Shown here in pieces: positions 9,244 through 18,943 of a stretch of DNA of 64,000 nucleotides. Source of the DNA: Anaeromyxobacter diazotrophicus (GTDB lineage Bacteria > Myxococcota > Myxococcia > Myxococcales > Anaeromyxobacteraceae); contig NZ_BJTG01000007.1 in assembly GCF_013340205.1 (NCBI RefSeq), forward strand, positions 62,001-126,000, given 5' to 3'. The position numbers and the translations under genes were made by a program. The notes under the pieces were generated by a model, which was not told the DNA's origin, searched no databases, and saw only the letters and a program-made list of their open reading frames with translations. Each line of letters opens with the position of its first letter. Positions within the stretch are counted from its first letter, which is position 1.

Positions 9244-11577
9244 GTGGGATCCCCCGCGCTCGCCCTCGCCTGCGCGCTCGCCGCCGCCTCGCCGGCGCTC
9301 GCGCGCGAGGCGCGGGAGCCCGCCCCGGCGCGCCGTTACGCGCTCACCATCAGCGGCGGGGCGAGCCTCGGCGCCTACGAGGCCGGGGCCACCTGGGCCT
9401 TCGTCCGTTACCTGCGGCAGCTCGAGGCGCAGGCGCCGGCCGGCGTCGCGCCGCGCCTGGCGGTCGCCACCGGCGCCTCGGCCGGCAGCCTCAACGCGGC
9501 CCTGGCGGCGGTGGGCTGGTGCGCCGCGACCGAGGGCTCGACGGTGGACGACAACCCGTTCCGGCGCGCCTGGCGCGGCCTCGACCTCGACGCGCTCCTG
9601 CCCGCGGTGCCGACCTCGTACCAGCGGGACGACGCGCTCCTGGCGCGGGCGGCGCTCGGGCCGGCCGAGCGCGAGCTGCGGGAGGCGCTCACCGCGCCCG
9701 GCGCGCGGGGGTGCCGCGTCGCGCTCGGCATGACCGCCACCGCGGAGCAGCCGCTCGTGACCTACGTCGCCGGGCTCCCGGCGCGCGACCAGACGGTGGC
9801 GCTGCCGCTGCAGATCGTGGCGGAGCCGGGCGGGGCGCCCGAGGTGCGGAGCCAGCGGCTGCCGCACCAGCGCGTCGCCGGCGACCGCGTGCTGCACCTG
9901 TCGGGCCGCGCCGCGGCGCCCGGCGGGGAGGTGCAGGTGGAGCCGGAGGTGGTCATCACCGCCATGAAGGCCTCCGGCGCCTTCCCGTTCGCCTTCGGCG
10001 CCGTCGCGCTGCCCATGTGCGTCGAGGCCTGCCCGGCGGCGAGCGCGGCGCCCCTCCGGCTGTGCCCGGCGCCGGACGGACCGCCCGTGCCGGGCCGCGC
10101 CTGCGCGGGCGCCTACCGCGACGGCGGGGTCTTCGACAACACGCCGCTCCAGCTGGCGGTGGCGCTCTCGGAGGCGCAGCCGGGCGCGGCGCAGGAGCCC
10201 ACCGCCTACCTCTACGTCGACCCCGACCTGCGGCGGACCCAGACCCGGGAGGCGCGGCGCGAGCTCGCGCCCGCCGCGGGCGCCGCGCGCGAGCTGGCCT
10301 TCCTCGCCGGCGCCGCCACCTTCGCCCGCGAGCGGTCGCTGTACGAGGCGCTGCACGGCTCGCGCTGGGGGGAGGCGGCGGGGCCGCAGCCGGAGGGCGC
10401 CTCCGCCGCGGCCGGCGGCCAGGCGCCGGCGCGGGCGCTCATCCTGTCCCGCCGCTTCGCGCCGCTCACCGCCAGCCTCTTCCTCAACTTCGGCGCCTTC
10501 ATCGAGGCCCCCTTCGCCGAGGCCGACTACCTGGTCGGCGTGTACGACGCCGGCTACGGGCTCGCCTCGTTCCGCTGCGGGCAGGGGAGCGTGGCGGCGG
10601 GCGCCACCGCCTTCGCGCGCGACGGGGCGGTCGACCTGCGCTGCCTCGGCGCGGAGCTGGAGCGCGCGGGGCGCGCCCTGGAGCTGCCGGGCTCGCCGGT
10701 GGCGTGGGCGGTGTATCGGCGGCTCGCCCGCGCCGAGGCGCGCGCGCTGGCGGGCGCGGAGCCGGGGGCGGGCTGGGCCTGGACGGCGGACGGGGCCCCC
10801 GGGCCGCTCGCCCCGGCGGCGCAGGTGGTGGAGGCGCTCCTGTCGCAGCCGCGCCGCTGCGACCCGGCCGACGCGGAGCCGTGGTGCTTCGCCGATCCCA
10901 CCGCCGACCAGTTCGTCGAGGCGCTCCGGGCGCGGGGGTACGCCAGCGACTTCGCCGACAGCCCCGAGCGCTGGGCCGACGAGCGGCTGGTCCGGCTCGC
11001 CAACCGCGGCCTGGCGCTGGAGCGAGAGCCGGGGTTCGGCCGGGTGGCCTGGGCCGGGACGCAGCTCCTCGTGCGCAGCGCCTACCGCGGGCCGGGGCTG
11101 CACGATCCCTCGACCCTGCCGGCGCTGTCGGAGGTGGGCCTCACCCCGGCGCGCCTCGCCGCCGCGGCGCTCCCGCACCGCCTCTCCGTCTCGGTCACCA
11201 CCACCCAGCTCGCCGCCGCCTGGTGGGAGCCGGTGCTCGACCTCGACGCCCGGTTCGCGCTGGAGCTCCGCGGCGACCTCGCCACCGACTTCGTGCACGG
11301 GCCGATGGTGTCCTTGCGGCCCGGGGTGGTGGTGAATCGGACCGGCCTCCTCTCGGCGTCGCTGGGCCCCGCGGCCGGGCGCACCTGGCCGTGGTGGCCG
11401 GCCGCCGCCAGCACCACGCGCCTCGGGGTGGAGCTCGGGGTGGGGGTGGCGCGCGACCGGCTGCGGCTCGTCCTCACCTCGCTCTCCGGACCGGGCGAGC
11501 GCGCGGGGGCGGGCTGGGACGTGCGCCTCGACGTGAGCGACGTCGCGGGCATCGTCTACTGGCTGACGCGCATGTGA
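9244..11577 (+). CDS. Exported patatin-like phospholipase
   Basis: A 777-residue protein starting at GTG 9244. A signal peptide covers about residues 1-20 (LACALAAASPALA). The patatin catalytic elements are present: oxyanion loop SGGASLGAYEAG (residues 37-48), nucleophile elbow GASAG with Ser79, and YRDGG with Asp293 as the second half of the Ser-Asp dyad. The catalytic domain spans about residues 30-420. The C-terminal 350 residues hold an alpha-helical region and then beta-like segments near the end (DLDARFALELRGD, STTRLGVELGVGV). This resembles patatins with an added outer-membrane-associated domain, but the C-terminus is not a classic barrel end. The frame is open through the upstream repeat; the GTG is preferred because the signal peptide starts there. 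Lipid hydrolysis outside the cytoplasm is likely. Confidence 0.88.
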   Translation: MGSPALALACALAAASPALAREAREPAPARRYALTISGGASLGAYEAGATWAFVRYLRQLEAQAPAGVAPRLAVATGASAGSLNAALAAVGWCAATEGSTVDDNPFRRAWRGLDLDALLPAVPTSYQRDDALLARAALGPAERELREALTAPGARGCRVALGMTATAEQPLVTYVAGLPARDQTVALPLQIVAEPGGAPEVRSQRLPHQRVAGDRVLHLSGRAAAPGGEVQVEPEVVITAMKASGAFPFAFGAVALPMCVEACPAASAAPLRLCPAPDGPPVPGRACAGAYRDGGVFDNTPLQLAVALSEAQPGAAQEPTAYLYVDPDLRRTQTREARRELAPAAGAARELAFLAGAATFARERSLYEALHGSRWGEAAGPQPEGASAAAGGQAPARALILSRRFAPLTASLFLNFGAFIEAPFAEADYLVGVYDAGYGLASFRCGQGSVAAGATAFARDGAVDLRCLGAELERAGRALELPGSPVAWAVYRRLARAEARALAGAEPGAGWAWTADGAPGPLAPAAQVVEALLSQPRRCDPADAEPWCFADPTADQFVEALRARGYASDFADSPERWADERLVRLANRGLALEREPGFGRVAWAGTQLLVRSAYRGPGLHDPSTLPALSEVGLTPARLAAAALPHRLSVSVTTTQLAAAWWEPVLDLDARFALELRGDLATDFVHGPMVSLRPGVVVNRTGLLSASLGPAAGRTWPWWPAAASTTRLGVELGVGVARDRLRLVLTSLSGPGERAGAGWDVRLDVSDVAGIVYWLTRM

Positions 11578-11600
11578 CCGGCGGACTAGGATGCGCCTCC

Positions 11601-13319
11601 ATGGCCCTCCACCTGGCTCGTGCAACCCGCGCCGCGCTCGCCGCCGCGCTGGCGCTCCTGGCGCTCCCCGCCGCCGCCGCCCCGTCCTTCACCCCGGCCG
11701 AGCAGGCCGCTGCTGCGCGCGTGCGCGCCGACGAGATCTCCGGCCACCTCCGCTTCCTGGCCGACGATCTGCTCGAGGGGCGCGCGCCGGGCGAGCGCGG
11801 GGACGACCTCGCCGTCCGCTACCTGGCCGCGCAGCTCGAGGCGGCCGGGCTCGAGCCGGGCGTGCCGGCCGAGGGCGGGAAGCCCGCCTCGTGGTTCCAG
11901 AGCGTGCCGCTGGTGAAGCTCACCGGCGCGGTGCCGCCCGAGGTCGAGGTGCGCGGCGCCCGCGGCGCGCTGGCGCTCTCGACCCGCCCGTCGAAGGAGA
12001 TGGACCTCATCGTCGCGCCGAGCGCCGAGGTGGACCGGGTGAAGCTCGCGGGCGCCGGGCTGGTCTTCGTGGGCTACGGCATCACCGCGCCCGAGCACGG
12101 CTGGGACGACTACCGGGGCGCCGACGTCCGGGGCAAGGTGGTGGTGATCCTCAACTTCAACCCGCCCTTCGCCGGGGAGGGCGTGCGCCTCTGGTACGGG
12201 CGCTGGGACTACAAGTACGAGAACGCCGCCCGCCACGGCGCCGCCGGGGCCATCATCGTCCACACCACGCCCTCGGCCAGCTACCCGTGGCAGGTGCTCA
12301 CCGCCTCCGCGGACGGGACCGAGATGGCGCTGCCGCAGGAGCCCGGCGAGGCGCGGCTCCTCGCCAAGATGTGGGTGAGCGAGGCCGCCGCGCGGCGCGT
12401 GTTCGCGCTCGCCGGCCAGGACCTCGACGAGCGCACCCGCGCCGCGCAGGACCCGCAGCGGCGGGGCCTGGGCGCCGCGCCGCTCGGGCTCGGGCTCTCG
12501 CTCGACATGCCGGTCGCGCGCGCCGTGACGCCGAGCGCGAACGTGGTGGGCCTGCTCCGCGGGACCGACGCGAAGCTCGCGCAGGAGTACGTCCTCTACA
12601 GCGCGCACCACGACCACCTGGGGCAGCGGGCGCCCGTGCCGCCCGCGACCGACGGCATCTACAACGGCGCGCTCGACAACGCCTCCGGCTGCGCCACCGT
12701 GCTCGCCATCGCCCGCGCGGCCGCCCCCGCGCCGGCCCGGCGCTCCCTCCTGTTCGTCTTCTTCACCGCCGAGGAGAAGGGGCTCCTCGGCGCCCGCTGG
12801 TTCGCGCAGCACCCGCCGGCGCCGGCCGGGCGCCTCGCCGCCACCATCAACCTCGACGCGGTGAACATCCTCGGCCGGACGAGCGATCTCGCCATGCTCG
12901 GGCTCGGCAAGTCGTCGGTCTCCGAGGTCGTCCGCGAGGTGGCGGCGGCGCAGGGCCGCACCGTGCACGGCGACGCGTTCCCCGACCGTGGCTCCTACTA
13001 CCGGTCCGATCACTTCGAGCTGGCGCGGGTGGGCGTCCCCGACGTCTCCGTGAAGGGCGGCCCGCACTACCTCGGCCGGCCCGAGGCCTGGGGCCGCGAG
13101 CAGCAGACCGCCTACGAGCAGCGGAACTACCACCAGCCGTCGGACGAGTACCCGCCCGCGCCGGGCCGGTGGGACCTGTCCGGCGCGGTCGAGGACGCGC
13201 AGCTGCAGCTCGTGGTGGGCCTGCGGCTCGCCGACGCGCCCGGGCTGCCGCGCTGGAACGCGGGCGACGAGTTCGAGCCGGCGCGGAGCGCGGCGCTCCG
13301 GGCGCTCACTTCACGGTGA
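11601..13319 (+). CDS. Exported M28-family metallopeptidase with PA domain
   Basis: A 572-residue protein with a signal peptide (about residues 1-27, LLALPAAAA). The first half contains a protease-associated (PA) insert, recognisable from VGYGITAPEHGWDDY and DVRGKVVVILN. The catalytic half has the M28 metal ligands in order: YSAHHDHLG, NGALDNASG, FFTAEEKGLLG, NLDAVN and YYRSDHFELA. The length and domain order match bacterial aminopeptidases of the M28 group with an internal PA domain. It starts 23 bases after the patatin stop and may be co-transcribed. Its 3' end overlaps the convergent lipoprotein gene by 14 bases. It is a paralogue in function, not a close copy, of the M28 peptidase at 7.7-9.0 kb. 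Confidence 0.92.
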   Translation: MALHLARATRAALAAALALLALPAAAAPSFTPAEQAAAARVRADEISGHLRFLADDLLEGRAPGERGDDLAVRYLAAQLEAAGLEPGVPAEGGKPASWFQSVPLVKLTGAVPPEVEVRGARGALALSTRPSKEMDLIVAPSAEVDRVKLAGAGLVFVGYGITAPEHGWDDYRGADVRGKVVVILNFNPPFAGEGVRLWYGRWDYKYENAARHGAAGAIIVHTTPSASYPWQVLTASADGTEMALPQEPGEARLLAKMWVSEAAARRVFALAGQDLDERTRAAQDPQRRGLGAAPLGLGLSLDMPVARAVTPSANVVGLLRGTDAKLAQEYVLYSAHHDHLGQRAPVPPATDGIYNGALDNASGCATVLAIARAAAPAPARRSLLFVFFTAEEKGLLGARWFAQHPPAPAGRLAATINLDAVNILGRTSDLAMLGLGKSSVSEVVREVAAAQGRTVHGDAFPDRGSYYRSDHFELARVGVPDVSVKGGPHYLGRPEAWGREQQTAYEQRNYHQPSDEYPPAPGRWDLSGAVEDAQLQLVVGLRLADAPGLPRWNAGDEFEPARSAALRALTSR

Positions 13320-13977
13320 ACGGGATGGCGACCGTGCCGAACGCCTCGCCGGTGTTGCCGTCCACCAGCGCCGCGTAGAACGTGAGCGCGGTCCCGGGCG
13401 GCTGGTCCTTGAAGTAGAGGAACCCGCTCACCTTCCCGCCGGCCTGGAGCACGCCCTCGGGGAGGGCGTGGCGGAGGACCTCGTCGTTCGGGAGGTTGGT
13501 GGGCCACGCCCCGTACCACCGGTCGTAGTAGAGGGGGTCGTACGGGAAGGGCCCGTACCAGGGCGCCACGCCGCGGTAGAAGCGGGCCGCCCACGGCGCG
13601 ACGAAGTAGTTCTGGCCGACGAAGCCGGGCGGCACCGCGGCGCCGCTCGCGGCGACGTCCTGCGCCACCACCTGGTATGGCGGCAGGGCGGCCAGCCGGA
13701 AGCCGGAGGGTCCACCCAGCGTGAACTGACCGTAGGAGACGCGGAGCGCCCGCGCGCTGCCGTTCTCGAGCGTGACGCGGACCGGCGAGAGGACCTCGCG
13801 CACCGGGCTCGAGCGCCAGGCGTCCGAGTCCACCTGGACGTGCACGCCCTCGACCGTCTCCTCGGCGGTGCGGGGGCGGCCGGGGGCGGTCTGAGCACCG
13901 GGGCCGGGGACGAGCTCGCGCGGATGCGTGCAGGCGAGCGCGGCCACGGCCAGCGCGAGCGACAGGAGGCGCCCCAC
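13306..13977 (-). CDS. Predicted lipoprotein of unknown function
   Basis: A 223-residue protein if started at GTG 13977. The N-terminus (GRLLSLALAVAALAC) is a lipoprotein signal with Cys16 as the lipidated residue. The mature part is rich in Tyr, Trp and Pro (FYRGVAPWYGPFPYD, YYDRWYGAWP) and ends with FLYFKDQPPG and FYAALVDGNTGEAFGTVAIP, which reads like a beta-sandwich domain. I do not recognise a named family. The frame is open much further upstream, but that region has no start with a signal sequence. The gene is divergent from the subtilase and convergent with the M28 peptidase. Confidence 0.72.
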   Translation of the reverse strand: MGRLLSLALAVAALACTHPRELVPGPGAQTAPGRPRTAEETVEGVHVQVDSDAWRSSPVREVLSPVRVTLENGSARALRVSYGQFTLGGPSGFRLAALPPYQVVAQDVAASGAAVPPGFVGQNYFVAPWAARFYRGVAPWYGPFPYDPLYYDRWYGAWPTNLPNDEVLRHALPEGVLQAGGKVSGFLYFKDQPPGTALTFYAALVDGNTGEAFGTVAIPFTVK

Positions 13978-14251
13978 GCGCTGACGGTGAGGGCGCCCGC
14001 GGCTCCCCGCAAGGGGCACGCCCTCGCTCCCAGGCCTGCTTCTCCGGGCGTACGAAAACACGCTCAGTCTGTGCCAACTTGACGCACCTGGTTCCAAAAA
14101 TCCCCCGCAAAGTCGCGCCCCAGCGCCCCAAGTTGGTGCCGGCTTCGCTGCTGGCGCTCGCCCGCTCGCTCCTGCTAGGTGAGGAAGCTGCCTACCTCGG
14201 GGGACACACGCCCCCCTGGCTGCCGTCCTACCGGCTTCACCAGGAGGAGTC

Positions 14252-17200
14252 ATGCGCCGATCAGCTCTCGCCGTACTCACCGTCGCGGCCGCGGCCGCGG
14301 CGAGCTCGGTCGCAGCCGCCGACCGCTCGAGCCGCCTCACGCTCACGCCGATCCAGGGCGAGTTCCAGCCGGCCTACGTCCCGATCCCGCTCGGCGGCGG
14401 TCCGCTCGTCACCGTCGTGGTGGAGGTCGGCGGCGACTCGGTCGCGGCCGCCCAGGCGGCGGCCGGGAAGAAGCTCGACGACGCCACGAAGCAGCGCATC
14501 GCCGGCGATCTCGCGACGCGGCAGGCGCCGGTGGCGGATCACATCCGCGCCCACGGCGGCCGGGTGCTGGCGCAGTTCCAGCACGCCCTCAACGGCGTCA
14601 AGGCGCGCGTCCCGCTGGCGGAGGTGGCGAAGCTCGCGGGCCTCCCCGGCGTCGTCGCGGTCCGCCCGGTCTCGGTGGTGAAGCCGGACGTCGACGGCCC
14701 CGCCAACACGGTCGGCGTGCCCTTCATCGGCGCGCCCCAGGCCTGGAGCGGCGTGGACGGCGTCCACGGCGAGAAGATCAAGGTGGCGGTCATCGACACC
14801 GGCATCGACTTCACGCACGCCAACTTCGGCGGCCCCGGCACGCCCGCCGCCTACCAGGCCGCGTTCGCCGCCAACACCGCGCCGGCCGATCCGAAGCTGT
14901 TCGGCCCCGGGGCGCCCAAGGTGAAGGGCGGCATCGACCTCGTCGGCGACGCGTACGACGCGTCCGCGCCCGCGACGCTGCCCGACGGCACCCCCAACCC
15001 GGCCCTCACGCCGGTCCCCGACCCGAACCCGCTCGACTGCTACCTGGCCGGCCACGGCAGCCACGTCTCCGGCACCATCGCCGGCTTCGGCGTGACCGCC
15101 GCCGGGGCGACGTACCGCGGCGCCTACGACGCGAGCACCATCGGCTCGCAGAGCTGGAACGTCGGCCCGGGCGTGGCGCCCAAGGCCGACCTCTACGCGG
15201 TGCGCGTGTTCGGCTGCGAGGGCTCGACGGACGTGGTGGTCGACGCCATCGACTGGGCGGTGAAGCACGACATGGACGTCATCAACATGTCGCTCGGCTC
15301 GTCCTTCGGGACGCCCGACAGCGCCGACGCCATCGCCGCCGAGAACGCCGCCAGAGCCGGCGTCATCGTGGTGGCCTCGGCCGGCAACTCCGGGTTCGCG
15401 CCCTACATCACCGGCTCCCCCGCCACCGGCAACCGGGTCATCTCGGTGGCCGCGCTCGACGCGATCGCGTCCTTCCCCGGCGCGGTGCTGGGCCTCTCCA
15501 CCGGCGCCACCGTGGACGCCATCGACGCCAACGGGGCGACGCTGCCCGGGGGCGCGCTCGGGCTCTACGTGCTGCGCAACGCCGACGGGACCGTCTCGCT
15601 CGGCTGCAACGACGCCGAGTACGCGGCGGTCGAGCCGCAGCTCGCCGGCAAGATCGTGGTCTCGGTGCGCGGCCTCTGCCCGCGCGTGGACCGCGCCATC
15701 CTGGCCGGCAAGCACGGCGCCGCGGCGGCGCTCATGATCAACACCTCCGACGCCTTCCCGCCCTTCGAGGGCGCCATCCCGGGCGCCACCATCCCGTTCC
15801 TGGGCGTCAAGTCGAGCAGCCGGGCGGCGGTGCTGGCCGCCAGCTCGACCACGCTGACCGCCGCCTCGATCGCGAACCCCGGCTTCTCGCAGTTCGCGAG
15901 CTTCAGCTCGGGCGGCCCGCGCATGAACGACTCGGCCCTGAAGCCGAGCGTCACCGCGCCCGGCGTCTCGGTGCTCTCGACCTGGGTGGGGACCGGCGAC
16001 CAGGGTGAGCGGATGAGCGGCACGTCGATGGCCTCGCCCCACGTCGCCGGCGTGGCGGCGCTCACGCTGCAGGCGCACCGCGGGTGGAGCGCGGAGGAGA
16101 TCCGGGCCGCCATCCTCGGGACCGCCGACGCGACGAAGGTGCTCGACTACGAGGCGCGGATCGGCGGCGCCGGCCTGGTGCAGGCGGCGCCGGCCGTGAA
16201 GACCCAGGTGGTCCCGCTGGCCCAGCCGTTCGGGCCGATGAACCTCTCCTACGGCTTCGCCGAGCTCACCCGCGACCTCGATCGCGGCCAGATCGTGCTC
16301 GTGAAGAACAACGGCAAGGAGTGGGCGACGTTCGACGTGACCACCACCCCGACCGGCGGCAGCCCGCACACCGCCACCGCCTTCCCGTCGCGGGTGCGGG
16401 TGCCGCCGCACGGCGTGTTCCCGGTGGCGGTGCGGCTGCAGGTCGCCGCCGGCGCCGCCGGCAACACCGACCTGTTCCGGGACGCGGCCGGCCTGGTGAC
16501 GCTCACGCCGGTGTCGGGCTCGAACGGCGGCATCGGCCTCGCCGTCCCGTACTACCTCGTCGCGTACTCGCGCGCCGAGCTCGAGGCCCGGGCGACCGGG
16601 CTGAACGGGTCCAGCACCTCCGCCACCGTGGCGCTCGCGAACGAGGAGGGCGCCATCCCGGTCAACGCCGACTTCTACGCCTGGGGCGCCTCCGGGACGC
16701 CGAACGGCAAGGGCTCGATCGACCTGCGCGCGGCGGGCGTGCAGGCCTTCACCTCGGGCGGCCGCCGCTACCTGGTGTTCGCGGTGAACACCTTCAACCG
16801 CTTCTCGAGCGCGGCCGTGAACGAGTACGACGTCCTCGTCGACACGAACGGCGACGGGGCGCCGGACTACGCGGTGAGCGCCATCGACTACGGCCTCGTC
16901 ACGGCGGGATCCTTCAGCGGCGACGTGGCGGTGGTGGTCCAGAACCTCGCCACCGGCGCGGCGTCCATCCGCTTCTTCGCCAACGCGCCCACCGACGGCT
17001 CCACGCTGGAGCTGCCGGTCCGCGCCTCGGACCTGGGGCTCACCCCGGCCGCGCCGCGCTTCACCTACAGCGTCCAGGCGTTCGACCTCTTCACCGGGGA
17101 CTCGGACGCGACCAGCGACGCCGGTGCGTTCAACGCCTTCGCGAGCGCGGTCGCCACCGGCGACTACGTGACCGTCGCCCCGGCCGGGAACGCCTCCGTG

Positions 17201-17314
17201 TCCGTGGCGGTGGATCCGGCTGAGTGGGCGCAGACCGCGCCCAAGGGGCTCATGATCGTGAACCTGGACGGCAAGGCCGGGCGAGACCAGGCGGTCCTCG
17301 TCCCCGCCCGGTAG
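14252..17314 (+). CDS. Exported subtilisin-like serine protease (S8) with PA domain
   Basis: A 1020-residue protease. AGGAGG lies seven bases before ATG 14252. A signal peptide ends near residue 23 (SSVAAA). An inhibitor-I9-like propeptide follows (about 35-145, ending near GVVAVRPV). Catalytic triad: Asp182 in VAVIDTGID, His268 in GHGSHVSG, Ser592 in GTSMASPHVAG. A PA domain is inserted between His and Ser (about 415-550, with GKIVVSVRGLCPRVDRA), as in extracellular S8A proteases. The last 350 residues are beta-rich, with Fn3-like segments and a calcium-loop-like DTNGDGAPDY. The leader contains no clear sigma-70 promoter. It is probably secreted and degrades external protein; it closes the hydrolase block. 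Confidence 0.93.
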   Translation: MRRSALAVLTVAAAAAASSVAAADRSSRLTLTPIQGEFQPAYVPIPLGGGPLVTVVVEVGGDSVAAAQAAAGKKLDDATKQRIAGDLATRQAPVADHIRAHGGRVLAQFQHALNGVKARVPLAEVAKLAGLPGVVAVRPVSVVKPDVDGPANTVGVPFIGAPQAWSGVDGVHGEKIKVAVIDTGIDFTHANFGGPGTPAAYQAAFAANTAPADPKLFGPGAPKVKGGIDLVGDAYDASAPATLPDGTPNPALTPVPDPNPLDCYLAGHGSHVSGTIAGFGVTAAGATYRGAYDASTIGSQSWNVGPGVAPKADLYAVRVFGCEGSTDVVVDAIDWAVKHDMDVINMSLGSSFGTPDSADAIAAENAARAGVIVVASAGNSGFAPYITGSPATGNRVISVAALDAIASFPGAVLGLSTGATVDAIDANGATLPGGALGLYVLRNADGTVSLGCNDAEYAAVEPQLAGKIVVSVRGLCPRVDRAILAGKHGAAAALMINTSDAFPPFEGAIPGATIPFLGVKSSSRAAVLAASSTTLTAASIANPGFSQFASFSSGGPRMNDSALKPSVTAPGVSVLSTWVGTGDQGERMSGTSMASPHVAGVAALTLQAHRGWSAEEIRAAILGTADATKVLDYEARIGGAGLVQAAPAVKTQVVPLAQPFGPMNLSYGFAELTRDLDRGQIVLVKNNGKEWATFDVTTTPTGGSPHTATAFPSRVRVPPHGVFPVAVRLQVAAGAAGNTDLFRDAAGLVTLTPVSGSNGGIGLAVPYYLVAYSRAELEARATGLNGSSTSATVALANEEGAIPVNADFYAWGASGTPNGKGSIDLRAAGVQAFTSGGRRYLVFAVNTFNRFSSAAVNEYDVLVDTNGDGAPDYAVSAIDYGLVTAGSFSGDVAVVVQNLATGAASIRFFANAPTDGSTLELPVRASDLGLTPAAPRFTYSVQAFDLFTGDSDATSDAGAFNAFASAVATGDYVTVAPAGNASVSVAVDPAEWAQTAPKGLMIVNLDGKAGRDQAVLVPAR

Positions 17315-17333
17315 CGCGGGGCGCAGCGTCGGA

Positions 17334-17365
17334 GGGGCCGGCCTCGCGCTCGCGGGGCCGGCCCC
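17334..17365. terminator. Hairpin between convergent subtilase and folB
   Basis: Perfect 10-bp arms GGGGCCGGCC (17334-17343) and GGCCGGCCCC (17356-17365) around a 12-base loop, in the 67-base gap between convergent stops. No T run follows on either strand, so it may act as a terminator or just stabilise 3' ends. Confidence 0.45.
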
Positions 17366-17381
17366 CACGAGCTCCGCGTCT

Positions 17382-17747
17382 TCACGCCGGCCCGCGCGCC
17401 GGCCTGCGCGTGATCGTCACCGCGGCGCTGCGCGCGAAGCGGAGCGAGCCCGGCTTCTCCACGACGACGTCGACGCGCCGCACGCCCGCGTGTCCGAGGC
17501 AGAGCGCGGCGACGCGCTCGGCGAGCGCCTCGACGAGCCGGTGGCGCGAGCCCTCCGCCGCGCCCAGGATCTCCTTCTTGATGGACCGGTAGTCGATGGC
17601 GTCCTCGAGGCGATCGCTCGCCCCGGCCTTGCGGAGGTCGGCGTGGAGCGTCACGCTGATGAGGACGTCCTGCAGCTCCCGGCGCTCCTCGTCGTCGACG
17701 CCGAGGACGCAGCGGACCAGCAGCTCGTTGATCGCGATCCGATCCAT
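17382..17747 (-). CDS. folB: Dihydroneopterin aldolase
   Basis: A 121-residue protein of normal FolB length. It begins MDRIAINELLVRCVLGV and contains the family patterns DDEERRELQDVLI, DAIDYRSIKKEI and VVEKPGSLRFA. FolB cleaves 7,8-dihydroneopterin to 6-hydroxymethyl-7,8-dihydropterin and glycolaldehyde in folate synthesis. It is the last gene of the folK-folE-folB set, 21 bases after folE, so a single transcript is likely. Confidence 0.92.
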   Translation of the reverse strand: MDRIAINELLVRCVLGVDDEERRELQDVLISVTLHADLRKAGASDRLEDAIDYRSIKKEILGAAEGSRHRLVEALAERVAALCLGHAGVRRVDVVVEKPGSLRFARSAAVTITRRPARGPA

Positions 17748-17768
17748 GGTGCTCCCCTCAGCTCCTCC

Positions 17769-18335
17769 TCACAGGTGCCGCCGGCCGATGAGCGTCAGGA
17801 ACTCGGCCCTGGTCGCCGTCGAGCGGCGGAAGCTGCCCAGCACCGCCGAGGTGGTCATCATCGAGTTCTGCTTCTCGACCCCGCGCATCATCATGCACAG
17901 GTGCTGCGCCTCGACGACGACGCCCACGCCGTCCGCCTTCACCGCTTCCTGCACCGCGCCGGCGACCTCCTCCGTCAGGCGCTCCTGGATCTGGAGCCGC
18001 CGCGCGAAGTGGTCGACGAGGCGCGCCAGCTTGGAGACGCCGATGACCCGCCCCTGGGCGACGTAGCCGATGTGGGCGCGGCCGAAGAAGGGCAGCAGGT
18101 GGTGCTCGCACAAGCTGTAGAGCTCGATGTCGCGGGCGATCACCATGTGGTTCGTCGGCTGCGCGAAGACCGCCCGGTGCACGACCTCCGCGGCGTCGCC
18201 GCGGTAGCCCGAGGTGAGGAACGCGAGCGCGCGGGCCACGCGGGCCGGCGTCTGGAGGAGCCCCTCGCGCGCGGGGTCCTCCCCGATCTCCCGGAGCAGC
18301 TCGCGCACGAGGCCCTCAACCTTCGCCGCGTCCAT
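17769..18335 (-). CDS. folE: GTP cyclohydrolase I
   Basis: A 188-residue protein, typical FolE length. Zinc ligands are Cys76 and His79 in the CEHHLLPF motif and Cys147 in HLCMMMRGV. The C-terminal part [10 protein letters not shown] and RAEFLTLI is also conserved. FolE converts GTP to 7,8-dihydroneopterin triphosphate, the first step of pterin synthesis. The start overlaps the end of folK by 20 bases, which implies translational coupling within the folate operon. Confidence 0.96.
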   Translation of the reverse strand: MDAAKVEGLVRELLREIGEDPAREGLLQTPARVARALAFLTSGYRGDAAEVVHRAVFAQPTNHMVIARDIELYSLCEHHLLPFFGRAHIGYVAQGRVIGVSKLARLVDHFARRLQIQERLTEEVAGAVQEAVKADGVGVVVEAQHLCMMMRGVEKQNSMMTTSAVLGSFRRSTATRAEFLTLIGRRHL

Positions 18336-18843
18336 GGGCGAACCTCCTTCCGAGCTGGCGGGTGAGCTCCGGGGCCGGCGCCATGGGGTGGGGCGGGAGC
18401 GCCGGCGCCACCGCCGAGAGGCGCTTCCCGGCGCCGGGGAGCACCAGGTCGGGCGCGAGCTCGAGCAGGGGCAGCGCGACGAACCGGCGGCGGGTGACGT
18501 CGGGGTGGGGCAGGGGGAGGTCCGGCGCGCACGACACCGCCTCGCCGTGGAGGAGGAGGTCGAGGTCGATGGGACGCGGCGCGAAGCGATCGCCGTCCCG
18601 CCGGCGGCCCTCGCCCTCCTCGATCCGCCCGAGCAGCGCCTTCAGCGGGGCCGGCGCGAGGAGGTCGCGCACCTCGACCACGCCGTTCACGAACGGCGGA
18701 TCGGCCGGCCGCTCCAGGGCGGGCGTGGCGTAGAAGGTCGAGACGGCGAGGAGGCCGACCGCCTCGTCGAGGCGCGCCAGCGCCCGCGGGACGTGCACCT
18801 CCGGCGCGACGCTCGACCCGACGCCGACGAAGACGCGCGCCAT
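18316..18843 (-). CDS. folK: 2-amino-4-hydroxy-6-hydroxymethyldihydropteridine pyrophosphokinase
   Basis: A 175-residue HPPK. The N-terminus [15 protein letters not shown] is the typical GLGSN-like start, and the signature [13 protein letters not shown] (the RxxDLDLL element) is intact. HPPK transfers pyrophosphate from ATP to 6-hydroxymethyl-dihydropterin. It is the first gene of folK-folE-folB, giving three consecutive pterin steps in one transcript. The order on the chromosome is the reverse of the pathway order for folE and folK. Confidence 0.92.
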   Translation of the reverse strand: MARVFVGVGSSVAPEVHVPRALARLDEAVGLLAVSTFYATPALERPADPPFVNGVVEVRDLLAPAPLKALLGRIEEGEGRRRDGDRFAPRPIDLDLLLHGEAVSCAPDLPLPHPDVTRRRFVALPLLELAPDLVLPGAGKRLSAVAPALPPHPMAPAPELTRQLGRRFAHGRGEG

Positions 18844-18943
18844 CAGGGGACGGTCTCCAGGAGGTCGATCGGCACGGATCCAGGGTAGGTCCTCGCCGGC
18901 GCCGCGATAAGGGCGGCTGCGCGCCGCCGCCCGATGCGCATCT

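Noticed and set aside
14061-14076. Sigma-54 promoter on the minus strand before the lipoprotein gene
   Set aside because: TGGCACAGACTGAGCG keeps GG and GC, but the -12 TT is replaced by GA, and no link to sigma-54 regulation is seen. Kept only as a remote possibility.
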